Shown one piece after another: positions 1-8,535 of a stretch of 64,000 nucleotides of DNA. Position 1 is the first letter of the stretch. Each line of letters begins with the position of its first letter. The notes beneath the pieces are model-generated. The model was not told where the DNA came from, ran no database searches, and saw only the letters and a list, made by a program, of their open reading frames with translations. Both the position numbers and the translations under genes were made by a program. This stretch comes from Furfurilactobacillus curtus (GTDB taxonomy: Bacteria > Bacillota > Bacilli > Lactobacillales > Lactobacillaceae): NCBI RefSeq assembly GCF_045862785.1, contig NZ_BQXO01000002.1:124001-188000 (forward strand). The letters run 5' to 3'.

Positions 1-1
1 T

Positions 2-358
2 TTAACGGTTGGGTTGCTTTTTTCCATGTTGGTCTTTCTTCCTATGGCATTCGTCCGCAATGTTTGGGAATTAGGTGGATTGCGGTTATTGATTGGCATT
101 TCAGATGCAGCATTAATTCCGAGTGTTCAAACGATCATGGCCAAGTATTCATCTCCGGATACGATGGGACAGGTCTTTAGTTGGAATCAAAGCTTTCAAG
201 CGACCGGTAACGTCATCGGTCCCTTGATTGGATCAACCGTCACCAATTTTGCCGGTTATCCTGGGGTGTTCATTTCAACGTCGATTTTAGTGCTGATTAA
301 TTTCTTATTGGTGCGCCGTAACACGGGACGTCTTCGTAAGGACCAGCCCTTACGTTAA
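2..358 (+). CDS. MFS transporter, C-terminal part (cut by window edge)
   Basis: The reading frame is open to the left edge, so only about 118 C-terminal residues are present. They hold hydrophobic segments typical of the last membrane helices of a major facilitator, a helix containing GLRLLIGISDAALIPSVQT, and the loop-helix stretch NVIGPLIGSTVTNFAGYPGVF that resembles the drug-exporter branch (DHA1, TetA/NorA-like). The end is basic (RRNTGRLRKDQPLR), as expected for a cytoplasmic tail. Substrate cannot be told from the fragment. An in-frame TTG at 14 is an internal codon, not a start. Confidence 0.8.
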   Translation, partial: LTVGLLFSMLVFLPMAFVRNVWELGGLRLLIGISDAALIPSVQTIMAKYSSPDTMGQVFSWNQSFQATGNVIGPLIGSTVTNFAGYPGVFISTSILVLINFLLVRRNTGRLRKDQPLR

Positions 359-409
359 AGTTTGTCATGACATTTAGTTGTTAATTCTTAAGGTTAGCCT
401 TTTTTAGCG

Positions 410-415
410 TATAAT
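410..415 (+). promoter_or_regulatory. -10 box of pepN promoter
   Basis: A perfect TATAAT lies 32 bases before the pepN start, after a small AAGG-TTAG-CCTT hairpin and T-run that may end the upstream MFS transcript. No good -35 box is visible 17 bases upstream, so the promoter may depend on an activator or the call may be chance. Confidence 0.45.
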
Positions 416-446
416 GGCTTTAATCTAATAAAACGAGGAGAATTCT

Positions 447-2981
447 ATGGCAGAGTTAGCGCGTTTTTATCAAGCATTTCAACCATCGCATTATGATATT
501 TACCTAGATATCAATCGAGAGACTAAGTCATTTAGTGGACAGACCAAAATTACGGGTCAGGCGACTACGACAGCGATCAATGTTCATCAAAAAGGACTAG
601 CAATTAGTCAAGTCCAAGCAGATGGGCAAACCGTTCCGTTCACTGTGGATGACGAAAATGAAGCGATTCGGATCACGTTGCCTAGCAACGGTGATGTAAC
701 CTTAACCATCGATTATACGGCTAAATTGACTGATTCAATGATGGGTATTTACCCATCTTATTACGAAGTAGATGGCGTTAAGAAGCAGATTATTGGGACT
801 CAGTTTGAAACGACATTCGCGCGCCAAGCATTTCCGTCAATTGATGAACCAGAAGCCAAGGCAACCTTTGCTTTGGCAATTAAGTTTGATGAGCAACCGG
901 GCGAAATTGTCTTGAGCAATATGCCAGAAAATCACGTTGAAAATGGTGTTCACTACTTTGATGAGACAGTTAAAATGTCGACTTATCTAGTGGCCTTTGC
1001 CTTTGGTGATTTGCAAAGTAAACAGACGACCACTAAGAGTGGTGTTCAAGTTGGCGTGTTTGCCACTAAAGCGCATCAACCACATGAATTGGATTTTGCG
1101 CTTGATATCGCCAAACGTTCGATTGAATTCTACGAAGACTTTTATCAAACGCCTTATCCGTTACCACATTCCTGGCAATTGGCACTGCCTGATTTTTCGG
1201 CTGGTGCGATGGAAAACTGGGGGTTAGTGACCTACCGAGAAGCATACTTATTGCTTGATCCTGAAAACACCGCGTTGGATATGAAACAATTAGTGGCGAC
1301 GGTCATTGCCCACGAATTGGCTCACCAATGGTTTGGTGATTTAGTGACGATGCAGTGGTGGGATGATCTATGGTTGAATGAAAGTTTTGCTAACATGATG
1401 GAATATGTCGCAGTGGATCATTTGGAACCGGACTGGCATGTCTGGGAAATGTTCCAAACATCGGATGTACCCGCTGCGCTACAACGTGATGCAACGGATG
1501 GCGTTCAATCCGTCCACGTGCAGGTTAATAATCCAGCTGAAATTGATGCGCTCTTTGATGCCGCCATCGTTTACGCAAAAGGGGCGCGGATGCTTGTGAT
1601 GATGCGGGCACTAGTCGGCGACGATGCGTTACGTGTTGGCTTGAAGAACTATTTTGCCGCTCATCATTTTGGCAATGCAACAGGGGCTGATTTATGGGCT
1701 GCCTTGGGTAAAGCTTCGGGAATGGATATCGGGTCAATTATGAATTCATGGCTGGAACAACCTGGTTATCCCGTGGTTACCGCTAGCGTTATTGATGGCC
1801 AGTTAACGTTATCACAACAACAATTCTTTATTGGCGATGGCCAAGAAGTTGGGCGGCAATGGCAGATTCCACTTAATAGTAACTATGAAGCCGCGCCGAC
1901 GATTATGAGCGATCAACAGCTTGTCTTAGGCGACTACCAATCATTGCGGGCGACAGCCAACGTGCCTTTCCGGTTGAACTTAGGGAATAGTTCACATTTT
2001 ATCGTCAAATATGATGATACGTTGATGAAAGATATTTTAGCTAACGTTGAGACGCTTCCAGCGATTGATCAGTTGGCCTTACTTCAAAATCTGCGTTTAC
2101 TGGCGGAAGGGCAACAGCTCTCTTACGCCGAGGTGATTCCGTTATTAACTCAGTTTGCGACTAGTCATTCAGCGGTGGTAAACGCGGCTTTATACACGGT
2201 TGCCAATAACCTCAAAAAATTTGTGACACCTGATTCAGTTGAAGAACGCTCGTTAAAGACGCTCTTCGACCAATTGAGCGCTGACCAAGTTAAGCGTTTG
2301 GGCTGGTTACCAGTGGCGAATGAATCAAACGATGACCAGTTAACCCGACCATACGTGTTAAACGCGGCGCTCTATGCCGAAGATCAAACGGCGATTAGTG
2401 CTGCTCATGATTTGTTTAGCAGTCATCAAAGCGATCTTGCCAACTTACCAGCTGATACGCGTGTTTATATTTTAAGAAATGAAGTCCAGCATTTCGGTTC
2501 CTCAGCGCTCTTTGATCAATTGCTAGCGGCTTACAAGTCGACACCAGATGCAAGTTACAAGCTTGACCTGATGTCTGCATTGACCAGCACTAGGGATCAG
2601 ACACTGGTTGAGGCACTTATCAGTCATTTTGAAGATGCTGATACGATCAAGCCTCAGGATTTGCGCGGTTGGTTCCGCGGCGTTTTGGCAAACCAGGCCG
2701 GCGAACAGGCAGCGTGGGATTGGATTCGGCAAGATTGGCAATGGCTTGAAGATACTGTAGGCGGTGACATGGAGTTTTCGACGTACATTACGGTCATTGC
2801 CGGTGTGTTCCATACACCAGCTCGATTGGCTGAATTTAAGGCCTTTTTCGAACCAAAATTGCCGACACCTGGCTTAACCCGTGAAATCACAATGGATACG
2901 AATGTGATCGCGAGCCGTGTTGCCTTGGTTGAAGCAGACAAGGCAAAGGTTGCCGCGGCACTAGCCCAAGTTATTAAATAA
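447..2981 (+). CDS. pepN: Aminopeptidase N (lysyl aminopeptidase)
   Basis: This is an 844-residue M1-family zinc metallopeptidase that removes N-terminal amino acids from peptides in the cytoplasm, a main general aminopeptidase of lactic acid bacteria in peptide use. The substrate-binding motif GAMENWG is near residue 253. The zinc site HELAHQW near 289 is followed by the distal Glu in NESFAN, giving HExxH-x18-E. Length matches the lactobacillus family (about 840-850). The start has a strong SD (GAGGAG, 434-439). A short 5' leader and a strong terminator behind the gene indicate a single-gene transcript. Nothing appears broken. Confidence 0.97.
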   Translation: MAELARFYQAFQPSHYDIYLDINRETKSFSGQTKITGQATTTAINVHQKGLAISQVQADGQTVPFTVDDENEAIRITLPSNGDVTLTIDYTAKLTDSMMGIYPSYYEVDGVKKQIIGTQFETTFARQAFPSIDEPEAKATFALAIKFDEQPGEIVLSNMPENHVENGVHYFDETVKMSTYLVAFAFGDLQSKQTTTKSGVQVGVFATKAHQPHELDFALDIAKRSIEFYEDFYQTPYPLPHSWQLALPDFSAGAMENWGLVTYREAYLLLDPENTALDMKQLVATVIAHELAHQWFGDLVTMQWWDDLWLNESFANMMEYVAVDHLEPDWHVWEMFQTSDVPAALQRDATDGVQSVHVQVNNPAEIDALFDAAIVYAKGARMLVMMRALVGDDALRVGLKNYFAAHHFGNATGADLWAALGKASGMDIGSIMNSWLEQPGYPVVTASVIDGQLTLSQQQFFIGDGQEVGRQWQIPLNSNYEAAPTIMSDQQLVLGDYQSLRATANVPFRLNLGNSSHFIVKYDDTLMKDILANVETLPAIDQLALLQNLRLLAEGQQLSYAEVIPLLTQFATSHSAVVNAALYTVANNLKKFVTPDSVEERSLKTLFDQLSADQVKRLGWLPVANESNDDQLTRPYVLNAALYAEDQTAISAAHDLFSSHQSDLANLPADTRVYILRNEVQHFGSSALFDQLLAAYKSTPDASYKLDLMSALTSTRDQTLVEALISHFEDADTIKPQDLRGWFRGVLANQAGEQAAWDWIRQDWQWLEDTVGGDMEFSTYITVIAGVFHTPARLAEFKAFFEPKLPTPGLTREITMDTNVIASRVALVEADKAKVAAALAQVIK

Positions 2982-2996
2982 GACTCATTTGAATGC

Positions 2997-3029
2997 AAAA
3001 AGAGCATCGTTTCAGCGATGCTCTTTTTT
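2997..3029 (+). terminator. pepN terminator
   Basis: A 13-base arm (AAAAAGAGCATCG) pairs perfectly with CGATGCTCTTTTT across a 6-nt loop and is followed by T residues. It sits 15 bases after the pepN stop. The A-rich left side would let it work for the opposite strand too. Confidence 0.9.
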
Positions 3030-3107
3030 TGGACTCATTTAAAATTTTAGGCCGGGGTTTATTTCCTGGGGAATAAATGGCTAGTTTTGGATCAAGTGAT
3101 TGGCCGA

Positions 3108-3746
3108 TTATTCTAACAACAATTTATCTGCGTCGATAATTTTGATTTGGTTAGTTTTCGGGCGACTAATAGCGCCAGCTTTAGCGAGTCGGGCCGGCAA
3201 ACGGCTGACTGTCTCTGGGGTGGTGCCAATAAAAGTCGCTAAGTCTTTTTGCTTGAGCGGTAACTGAAATTGATTGGTATCTAATGAGGCCGCTGTTTCA
3301 ATGAGATAGTCTACTAGTCGGTCAGCAACGGAGGCTGTATTCGCCTTGGTTGCTCGTGTTTCAACGCCTAGCAGTTTGTGCCCCAAAGCTTTTAAAACTT
3401 GGAGATTGATCGGCGGGTATTTTAGTAAGAGGTTCTGAAATTCACGGCGTTCAATTGAGCAAACGGCTGTTGGCGTCAGCGCTTGGGCAGAGACTGAATA
3501 GTGCTTGTCGTCGCTAAAGAGGGCTGCTTCACCATCAATATCGCCAGCTTGTAACAAGTAAAGGAGATGTTCTTTACCTGCCACGGTTGTTTGGAAGGCT
3601 TTGGCTTGACCACTGGCAACAATTGTCAATGCCGTCGTTGGATCGCCTTCTTGATAGAGAAAATCGCCAGTCGCAAAGTGGTGATGATGAACGATCTGAT
3701 CGATTAATTGAATTTGTTGGGTTGAAAGGGTCTTAAAAATTGTCAC
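3108..3746 (-). CDS. Crp/Fnr-family transcription regulator (FLP-like)
   Basis: A cyclic-nucleotide-binding-type sensor fold (residues about 20-120, with GDFLYQEGDP and GDIDGEAALF) is followed by a Crp-type winged helix (about 145-205, with QKDLATFIGTTPETVSRLPARL as recognition region). No FNR-type N-terminal Cys cluster is seen, so an oxygen-sensing Fe-S centre is unlikely; the only Cys is in TAVCSIE. I chose the GTG start at 3746 because GAGG lies 8 nt upstream. The longer TTG start at 3803 lacks an SD. The gene diverges from the metal operon, and an FNR-type palindrome overlaps its own SD and start. Likely role: regulator of that operon. Lactococcal Flp proteins affect metal (zinc) homeostasis, which fits the neighbourhood. 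Confidence 0.8.
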   Translation of the reverse strand: MTIFKTLSTQQIQLIDQIVHHHHFATGDFLYQEGDPTTALTIVASGQAKAFQTTVAGKEHLLYLLQAGDIDGEAALFSDDKHYSVSAQALTPTAVCSIERREFQNLLLKYPPINLQVLKALGHKLLGVETRATKANTASVADRLVDYLIETAASLDTNQFQLPLKQKDLATFIGTTPETVSRLPARLAKAGAISRPKTNQIKIIDADKLLLE

Positions 3747-3791
3747 AACTTGATCCTCGTCAAGTTGTGGCTTGCCACCAGCCCTTATGCT
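3744..3791 (+). promoter_or_regulatory. FNR-type operator with -10 box for the metal operon
   Basis: Two perfect 10-base arms, CACAACTTGA (3744-3753) and TCAAGTTGTG (3760-3769), flank a 6-base spacer. The core reads TTGAT-CCTC-GTCAA, matching the FNR consensus TTGAT-N4-ATCAA at 9 of 10 positions. A TATGCT -10 box lies at 3786-3791. If +1 is 3798, the palindrome centre (3756.5) is at -41.5, the classic class II activation position. On the other strand the same arms would form an RNA hairpin holding the regulator's SD in the loop and its GTG in the stem. Confidence 0.75.
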
Positions 3792-3823
3792 TAAATCATT
3801 CAAATAAAAGGGGGATCATTAAC

Positions 3824-4042
3824 ATGAAAATGGTCGTGGCATTAGATGCATTAACCTGTCCCAGTTGTTTAACAAAAATTGAAAAAGCGGTTGGCCGTGT
3901 GACCGGCGTTGAAACGGTCAAGGTGCTCTTCAATGCTAGTAAAGTCAAAGTTACGACGGATAGTAGCGTCTCTGAGGCGAGCTTAACCGAGCCGATTGAA
4001 CGACTTGGTTACGACGTTAAAGGGGTAAAGGTATCAGCATAG
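3824..4042 (+). CDS. Heavy-metal-associated (HMA) domain protein, CopZ-like
   Basis: This 72-residue protein is a single HMA fold. The metal-binding loop is LTCPSC (Cys12 and Cys15), close to the usual MxCxxC, and the C-terminal part (RLGYDVKGVKV) matches the last strand of the fold. It should be a soluble cytoplasmic metallochaperone delivering Cu(I) or another soft metal to the ATPase two genes downstream, which lacks its own N-terminal HMA domain. SD GGGGG lies at 3810-3814. First gene of a three-gene operon with a 10-base gap to the next. The metal is not proved by sequence. Confidence 0.85.
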   Translation: MKMVVALDALTCPSCLTKIEKAVGRVTGVETVKVLFNASKVKVTTDSSVSEASLTEPIERLGYDVKGVKVSA

Positions 4043-4052
4043 GAGGCAGACC

Positions 4053-4607
4053 ATGGCATCAATTGGAGATTTGTATCGGACAGAACAAACACAAGCTAAT
4101 TATGATCACCACCATCCGACAGCCGCCGCGATGACTGACCACATTATCGCCAATCTGGTAATGGAATCATTGAAAATTCGGCAATTTGGTTGGTATATCA
4201 CTGGGAAAAATGTTTTAGCTGCCCAAAAATTTTTAAGCAACATTCATACTGTGGCTGAACAGCAAATTGATTCCTTGGGCCAAGCCGTGCTGGCTGAGGG
4301 TGGTAAGCCAGCTTCGGCGCTCGCTGAATTAAGTGAATACGCCATGGTTGAAACTCATGGTGAGGACAAATATCTTGCAGTACAAGCAATGTTTGAGCAA
4401 CTAGTGGCCGATTTGCAGACGCAATTAATGTTTATCGATCGTGGTGTGAAATTAGCGCAGCGCGATGAACAGCCGTTACTTGAACACACCTTGTTGACTG
4501 TGCAACGGCAATTAATTTCAACTAGACAGCAGTTGAAAGCACGCCTAGGGCGGTGGGGATTAGCTGGTTTGGTCGGGGATGAAGATGAGGATGACGATCA
4601 TGAGTAA
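4053..4607 (+). CDS. Dps-like ferritin-fold protein with degenerate ferroxidase site
   Basis: The 184-residue protein has the Dps/ferritin helical pattern, with the region QFGWYITG aligning to the Dps QAHWNMRG motif. Of the five canonical ferroxidase ligands (E. coli H51, H63, D67, D78, E82), the aligned residues are G46, Q58, S62, D73 and Q77, so only one is kept. Extra features are a YDHHHP cluster at 17-22 and a very acidic tail (GDEDEDDDHE), both possible metal-binding elements. SD AGGAGG overlaps the preceding stop. The stop overlaps the ATPase start by 8 bases. It may bind metal or DNA without oxidising iron. Confidence 0.85.
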   Translation: MASIGDLYRTEQTQANYDHHHPTAAAMTDHIIANLVMESLKIRQFGWYITGKNVLAAQKFLSNIHTVAEQQIDSLGQAVLAEGGKPASALAELSEYAMVETHGEDKYLAVQAMFEQLVADLQTQLMFIDRGVKLAQRDEQPLLEHTLLTVQRQLISTRQQLKARLGRWGLAGLVGDEDEDDDHE

Positions 4608-6557
4608 AGTTCAACGGTGGATGAACCAAAATTGGACGACTCTGACGGCCATTGCAGCAGTTACGTTAATCGCCGGCTTAATTAGTCAGTATATCTTGCA
4701 CATGGCGCAGTTAACCGCCGTTTTATTTATCGTGACTAGTATTGTTGCAGGATTACCCACAGGATTAAAAGCGATCGGTGCACTGCAAGCGCGAACCATT
4801 AGCATGGAATTACTTGTGAGTATTGCGGTCGTCGGCGCTTTCTTGATCGGAGAACTGGAAGAAGCCGCCATGGTCACCTTTCTATTTGTGTTCGGTACCT
4901 ATTTGGAACAGCGAACGCTTAATAAAACGCGACGAGCGATAAAATCGCTGACGCAAATGGCGCCTACGACAGCTGTAAAACTAGTGGCTGATGGCGAGAC
5001 AGAGACAGTTGAAGTAGATGAGATTGACCCAGGCGATCAGCTGCTGGTCCGTCCAGGTGATCAAGTGCCAGTTGATGGGGCTGTTTCAACAGGGACAACG
5101 GCCATTAACGAGGCGATGATCACCGGTGAATCTGTATCAGCTGTTAAACACGTTGGGGATCTTGTGTACATGGGGACTATGAATGAGCAAACGGCATTCA
5201 CCATGACGGCGACGAAGTCTGGTGAGGACTCAACGTTTAGTAAGATCATCGAATTGGTCGAAGAAGCACAGGACACCAAAGCGCCGGTGGCTCGCTTTAT
5301 CGATCGATTTGCGCAATATTACACGCCATTGGTGCTGATTATTGCGATCTTCGTTTTCGTGATTTTTCGTGATCTTCGTTTGGCGATTACGATTTTAGTC
5401 TTAGCTTGTCCTGGTGCTTTAGTGATTGGTGCACCGGTATCTAATGTTGCTGGCATTGGCCGTGGCGCGCAAGCAGGCATCTTGTTGAAGGGCGGTACGG
5501 TTATGAATGCCCTTGCTAAAGTGGATACTGCTTTGTTTGATAAGACGGGTACCTTAACAATTGGTCATCCCGACGTTGTCGATCGGCGTTTCTATGGTGA
5601 AGATGATCGTTGGTTAGGTTTATTGGCGGCGATGGAAGCACAAACGACACATCCACTGGCCCAAGCGATTTTAAACGATGTCAACAAACGAGGGATCAAG
5701 GTTCCTAAACAACCCTTATCAGTCACAACGGTTGCCGGTGTCGGCATTACCGCGGAGTTTGAGGGCCAGACCATTGTCGTCGGCAGCCCGCGGATTCTTA
5801 CTGACCAGGTGAAGTTAACGCCCCAACAACGACATGATTTAGCACGCATGCGCGAACAAGGCGAGACAGTTGTTTTGACGCTTGTTGATCAACAACTGAT
5901 GGTGTTACTGGGGATTAAAGATGCTGTTCGGCCTGACGTTGCCGCAACATTACGTTTATTAAAACGCCGGAGTATTCGCAAGCTCACAATGGTGACTGGT
6001 GATGATCAAGTGATGGCGCAGACAGTTGCCGATCAGTTAGGCATCGACAATGTTCAAGCGCAGATGTTGCCCGAACAAAAGGCGGCTTACCTCACTGCTC
6101 AAACAACGGCTGGGCACCAAACCATTTTCGTTGGTGACGGCATTAATGATAGCCCAGCGTTGACGTTAGCTAATGTTGGGATCGCGATGGGAAGTGGCGC
6201 CGATACAGCGATTGAAACATCTGACGTCGTGTTGACGGATGGCAAGTTTAGTAAATTAGCCGACGCGCAATATTTATCTAAACGAACGGTATTAAATACC
6301 ACTGAAAACATCGTGATCGCCATTGGCACGGTTGTGCTATTGATGATTGGCCTGAGCTTGGGCAAAATCAACATGGCCAGTGGCATGCTCGTACATGAAC
6401 TGAGTATTTTGGTCGTAATCGCAAATGCCATGCGCTTGCTGCGGTTAAAATTTACTACNNNNNNNNNNNNNNNNNNNNNNNNNNNNNNNNNNNNNNNNNN
6501 NNNNNNNNNNNNNNNNNNNNNNNNNNNTTGCTGCGGTTAAAATTTACTACTCATTAG
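4600..6557 (+). CDS. P1B-type heavy-metal-transporting ATPase (interrupted by assembly gap)
   Basis: This is an integral membrane cation-export ATPase. Seen in order: N-terminal helices without an HMA domain, the TGES actuator motif (ITGESVSA), a membrane motif CPG (Cys270), the phosphorylation site DKTGTLT (Asp314), the HP motif (TTHPLAQ) and the hinge GDGIND. P1B pumps usually carry CPC, CPH or SPC in the membrane; CPG is unusual and leaves specificity open. I chose ATG 4600 (SD GATGAGGA inside dps) over the upstream ATGs. The N-run at 6459-6527 sits between two identical 23-mers; collapsing the duplication gives an uninterrupted frame ending KFTTH and a TAG at 6555-6557. The role is inferred as export of Cu, Fe or a related metal. 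Confidence 0.9.
6436..6550. other. Assembly gap flanked by a duplicated 23-mer
   Basis: Sixty-nine N bases (6459-6527) are flanked by identical 23-base copies at 6436-6458 and 6528-6550. The repeated sequence is coding and belongs once in the ATPase. Removing 92 bases (one copy plus the Ns) restores a sensible C-terminus. This is most simply a scaffolding join of two contigs that actually overlap by 23 bases. Confidence 0.9.
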
Positions 6558-6762
6558 TTGCCCTGAGTGTCGAGCTCCACCAGCCTGATCCTTGTGCCTA
6601 GCCTGTTGCCAGCAATTGGTAAAGCCCACCAATCACTGCCAACTTGCTAGTGCTCAGGCTCAAAACGGCTGACTGCGCTCTGAGTTCTTTTGTCATGACA
6701 AGGTAAACGATGTTAGTATATCTTCAAAGAGAATGATGTCATCAAACACACAGGGGGTTATC

Positions 6763-6993
6763 ATGACGCTTTCAGATCAACAAAAAACAATCATTCGCGA
6801 TGCGTTATTAAATATTGACGATCCATATTATCACAATACATTTCAGGATGCGGTCGATGAGGATGAATGGTTCCGGTTGAATGAAGGGTTTATTCAACAA
6901 GATTTACAACAGTATTTACCGGTAGGATTATCAACCGAAGATCCGGCAGTTTGGCGTGTGATTCGTGCCTTTTTGAAGCAATATCCGGCTTAG
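6763..6993 (+). CDS. Small hypothetical protein
   Basis: A 76-residue acidic soluble protein (MTLSDQQKTIIRDALL...) without signal peptide or membrane helix. I do not recognise the family. I chose ATG 6763 because GGGGG is 5 bases upstream; the two earlier ATGs (6733, 6736) lack an SD. Codon use looks like the neighbours. The preceding 200 bases after the ATPase show no obvious terminator, so it may have its own promoter or be read through. Confidence 0.7.
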   Translation: MTLSDQQKTIIRDALLNIDDPYYHNTFQDAVDEDEWFRLNEGFIQQDLQQYLPVGLSTEDPAVWRVIRAFLKQYPA

Positions 6994-7007
6994 ATCAAAT
7001 TGATCGT

Positions 7008-7384
7008 TCAGATTTTTTCGTAGTTGATTTCGTTTAGTTGTCCGGCTAAAAAATTAGCGATGATAGCAAAGCATTGTTCAAGCTGTTGCCGCTCAGCTTG
7101 ATGGATGGGTTGTCAGGATTGGACAGTAAAAACTGACTGCCATTTTGGTAACGGTTATTTGCCCATTTAGAGATGACATGACTATGGGGACATCAAGAGC
7201 CTGTTTTTAAACCACGCGATGGGCTGATAGGGTTCACCCAGCGAAGAGCAAGGTTAAATTTGACCATTCGCTGATCTTGCTCCTAGATGCCAATGTTTTA
7301 CTGGGTAATGGTCATTGCAGTGGGGGACGCCGACGATAAACCGTGGTTTAAAAAATGCCAAAGCTGTAGTTCGTTTGCTAACAT
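7008..7384 (-). pseudogene. Decayed gene of unknown function
   Basis: The stretch 6994-7497 has no intact gene, but the minus strand carries good coding pieces in different frames. From an SD (AAGGA) and ATG at 7384 it reads MLANELQLWHFLNHGLSSA, then shifts. Later pieces read SLGEPYQPIAWFKNRLLMSP, SHVISKWANNRYQNGSQF and HQAERQQLEQCFAIIANF, ending INYEKI and a stop at 7008-7010. At least three frameshifts are needed to join them, so an ORF of about 125 residues has been lost. I do not recognise the family. Confidence 0.65.
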
Positions 7385-7497
7385 ATTTTGTTCCTTATGA
7401 TCATCGTGTGACATCAATTAAATGCGGGATGTTCACGGATTGGCTTACAATAAAGGTGATGGTTAGTGGAAATTGTCAACGAAGGTGAGGGTGGGCC

Positions 7498-8535
7498 ATG
7501 AAGTTAATCGATTTGACGTATCAAGGTAAAGCTGTAACTAGTGCCGCAGATGTCGAGGCAATTACTTCTTATTTAGCACAGCAAAATCCTTTTAGTGAAG
7601 ATACGTTGCTGTTAGCGACTAATCGCCCGGTGGTGGTCATTGGTCGCCTGCAGGACGCTTACACGGAAGTGAATTTAACCGCTTTGCGCGATGCCGGTGT
7701 CGAACTGATCCGACGTTCATCAGGTGGCGGGGCCGTCTATATGGACGAAGGTAGTTTTGTGTATACTTTTAATATTGTGGAGGTGGCTAGTATGGGCTTT
7801 AGATTGAATTTTGCCCATTATGCACAGCCACTCATTCAAACATTAACCGACCTTGGCTTACCAAATGTGGCGTTAACCGGCCGAAACGATGTGACGATCG
7901 CTGAACGAAAAGTGTCCGGGATGGCTGGTTTTCAAATCGGACAACGTTTCGGTGTTGGTGGCACGATTATTTTCAAAGCTAATCCGACAATGGCGAGTCA
8001 ATTGTTGACGCCATTGCGTTCAAAGTTTGAATCAAAAGGTTTTCATTCAGTAGCGAGCCGGATCACCGACATTAAGTCGTTATTACCGGCTACTCAACAG
8101 GATTTAAGTGCGGATGGCTTTCGGCAACGGTTCCTCGCACAAGTGTTTCACGTGAAACTCGGCGATCCAATCCCAACTATTAGTTTTACTGATGAACAGT
8201 GGGCACAGATTATGGCGATTAAAGCTGAACGGTACGGCAACGATTTATGGAACTATGGGCGGCAACCGCACTTTAGCAATTATGTGCGCCATCATTATGA
8301 TCAGGGAACCGTCGCCATTAATTTCGAGGTAGAACAGGAACGGCTTACACAGGCGATGATTTTTGGCGATTTTTTCACTGAAGTGGCAGATTTATCGACG
8401 GCCGAGGGTCAATTAGTGGGGACGAAGATGACGTTTAACGATTTAGCACAAACGTTTGATACAACTGCGATTAAGCAAGTCTTTCCGTGGATGAGTGGAG
8501 AACAGTTCGCTCATCTGGTGTTGGCAAAAGATTAA
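7498..8535 (+). CDS. lplA: Lipoate-protein ligase A
   Basis: The enzyme activates lipoate with ATP and attaches it to lysines of lipoyl domains (E2 subunits, GcvH) in the cytoplasm. The 345 residues show the ligase motif RRSSGGGAVYMDEGS near 78-92, the GRNDVTIAERKVSG segment with the catalytic Lys near 139, and a C-terminal accessory domain (about 255-345). That matches the two-domain LplA length. SD AGGTGAGG precedes the ATG. The 3' end overlaps the convergent next gene by 4 bases. A parS-like site lies inside at 8144-8159, encoding VFHVK. No lipoylated complex genes are nearby. Confidence 0.93.
   Translation: MKLIDLTYQGKAVTSAADVEAITSYLAQQNPFSEDTLLLATNRPVVVIGRLQDAYTEVNLTALRDAGVELIRRSSGGGAVYMDEGSFVYTFNIVEVASMGFRLNFAHYAQPLIQTLTDLGLPNVALTGRNDVTIAERKVSGMAGFQIGQRFGVGGTIIFKANPTMASQLLTPLRSKFESKGFHSVASRITDIKSLLPATQQDLSADGFRQRFLAQVFHVKLGDPIPTISFTDEQWAQIMAIKAERYGNDLWNYGRQPHFSNYVRHHYDQGTVAINFEVEQERLTQAMIFGDFFTEVADLSTAEGQLVGTKMTFNDLAQTFDTTAIKQVFPWMSGEQFAHLVLAKD
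8144..8159. other. parS-like site inside lplA
   Basis: TGTTTCACGTGAAACT matches the parS consensus TGTTTCACGTGAAACA at 15 of 16 positions. ParB/Spo0J binds such sites near the replication origin. B. subtilis also has parS sites inside genes. Confidence 0.7.

Noticed and set aside
3747..3803. TTG start at 3803 for the Crp/Fnr gene
   Set aside because: No SD upstream, and it would place the FNR-type palindrome inside the coding region; GTG 3746 has GAGG well placed.
6528..6550. 23-base direct repeat around the Ns as a mobile-element target duplication
   Set aside because: There is no element, and one copy alone completes the ATPase; a contig overlap explains it.
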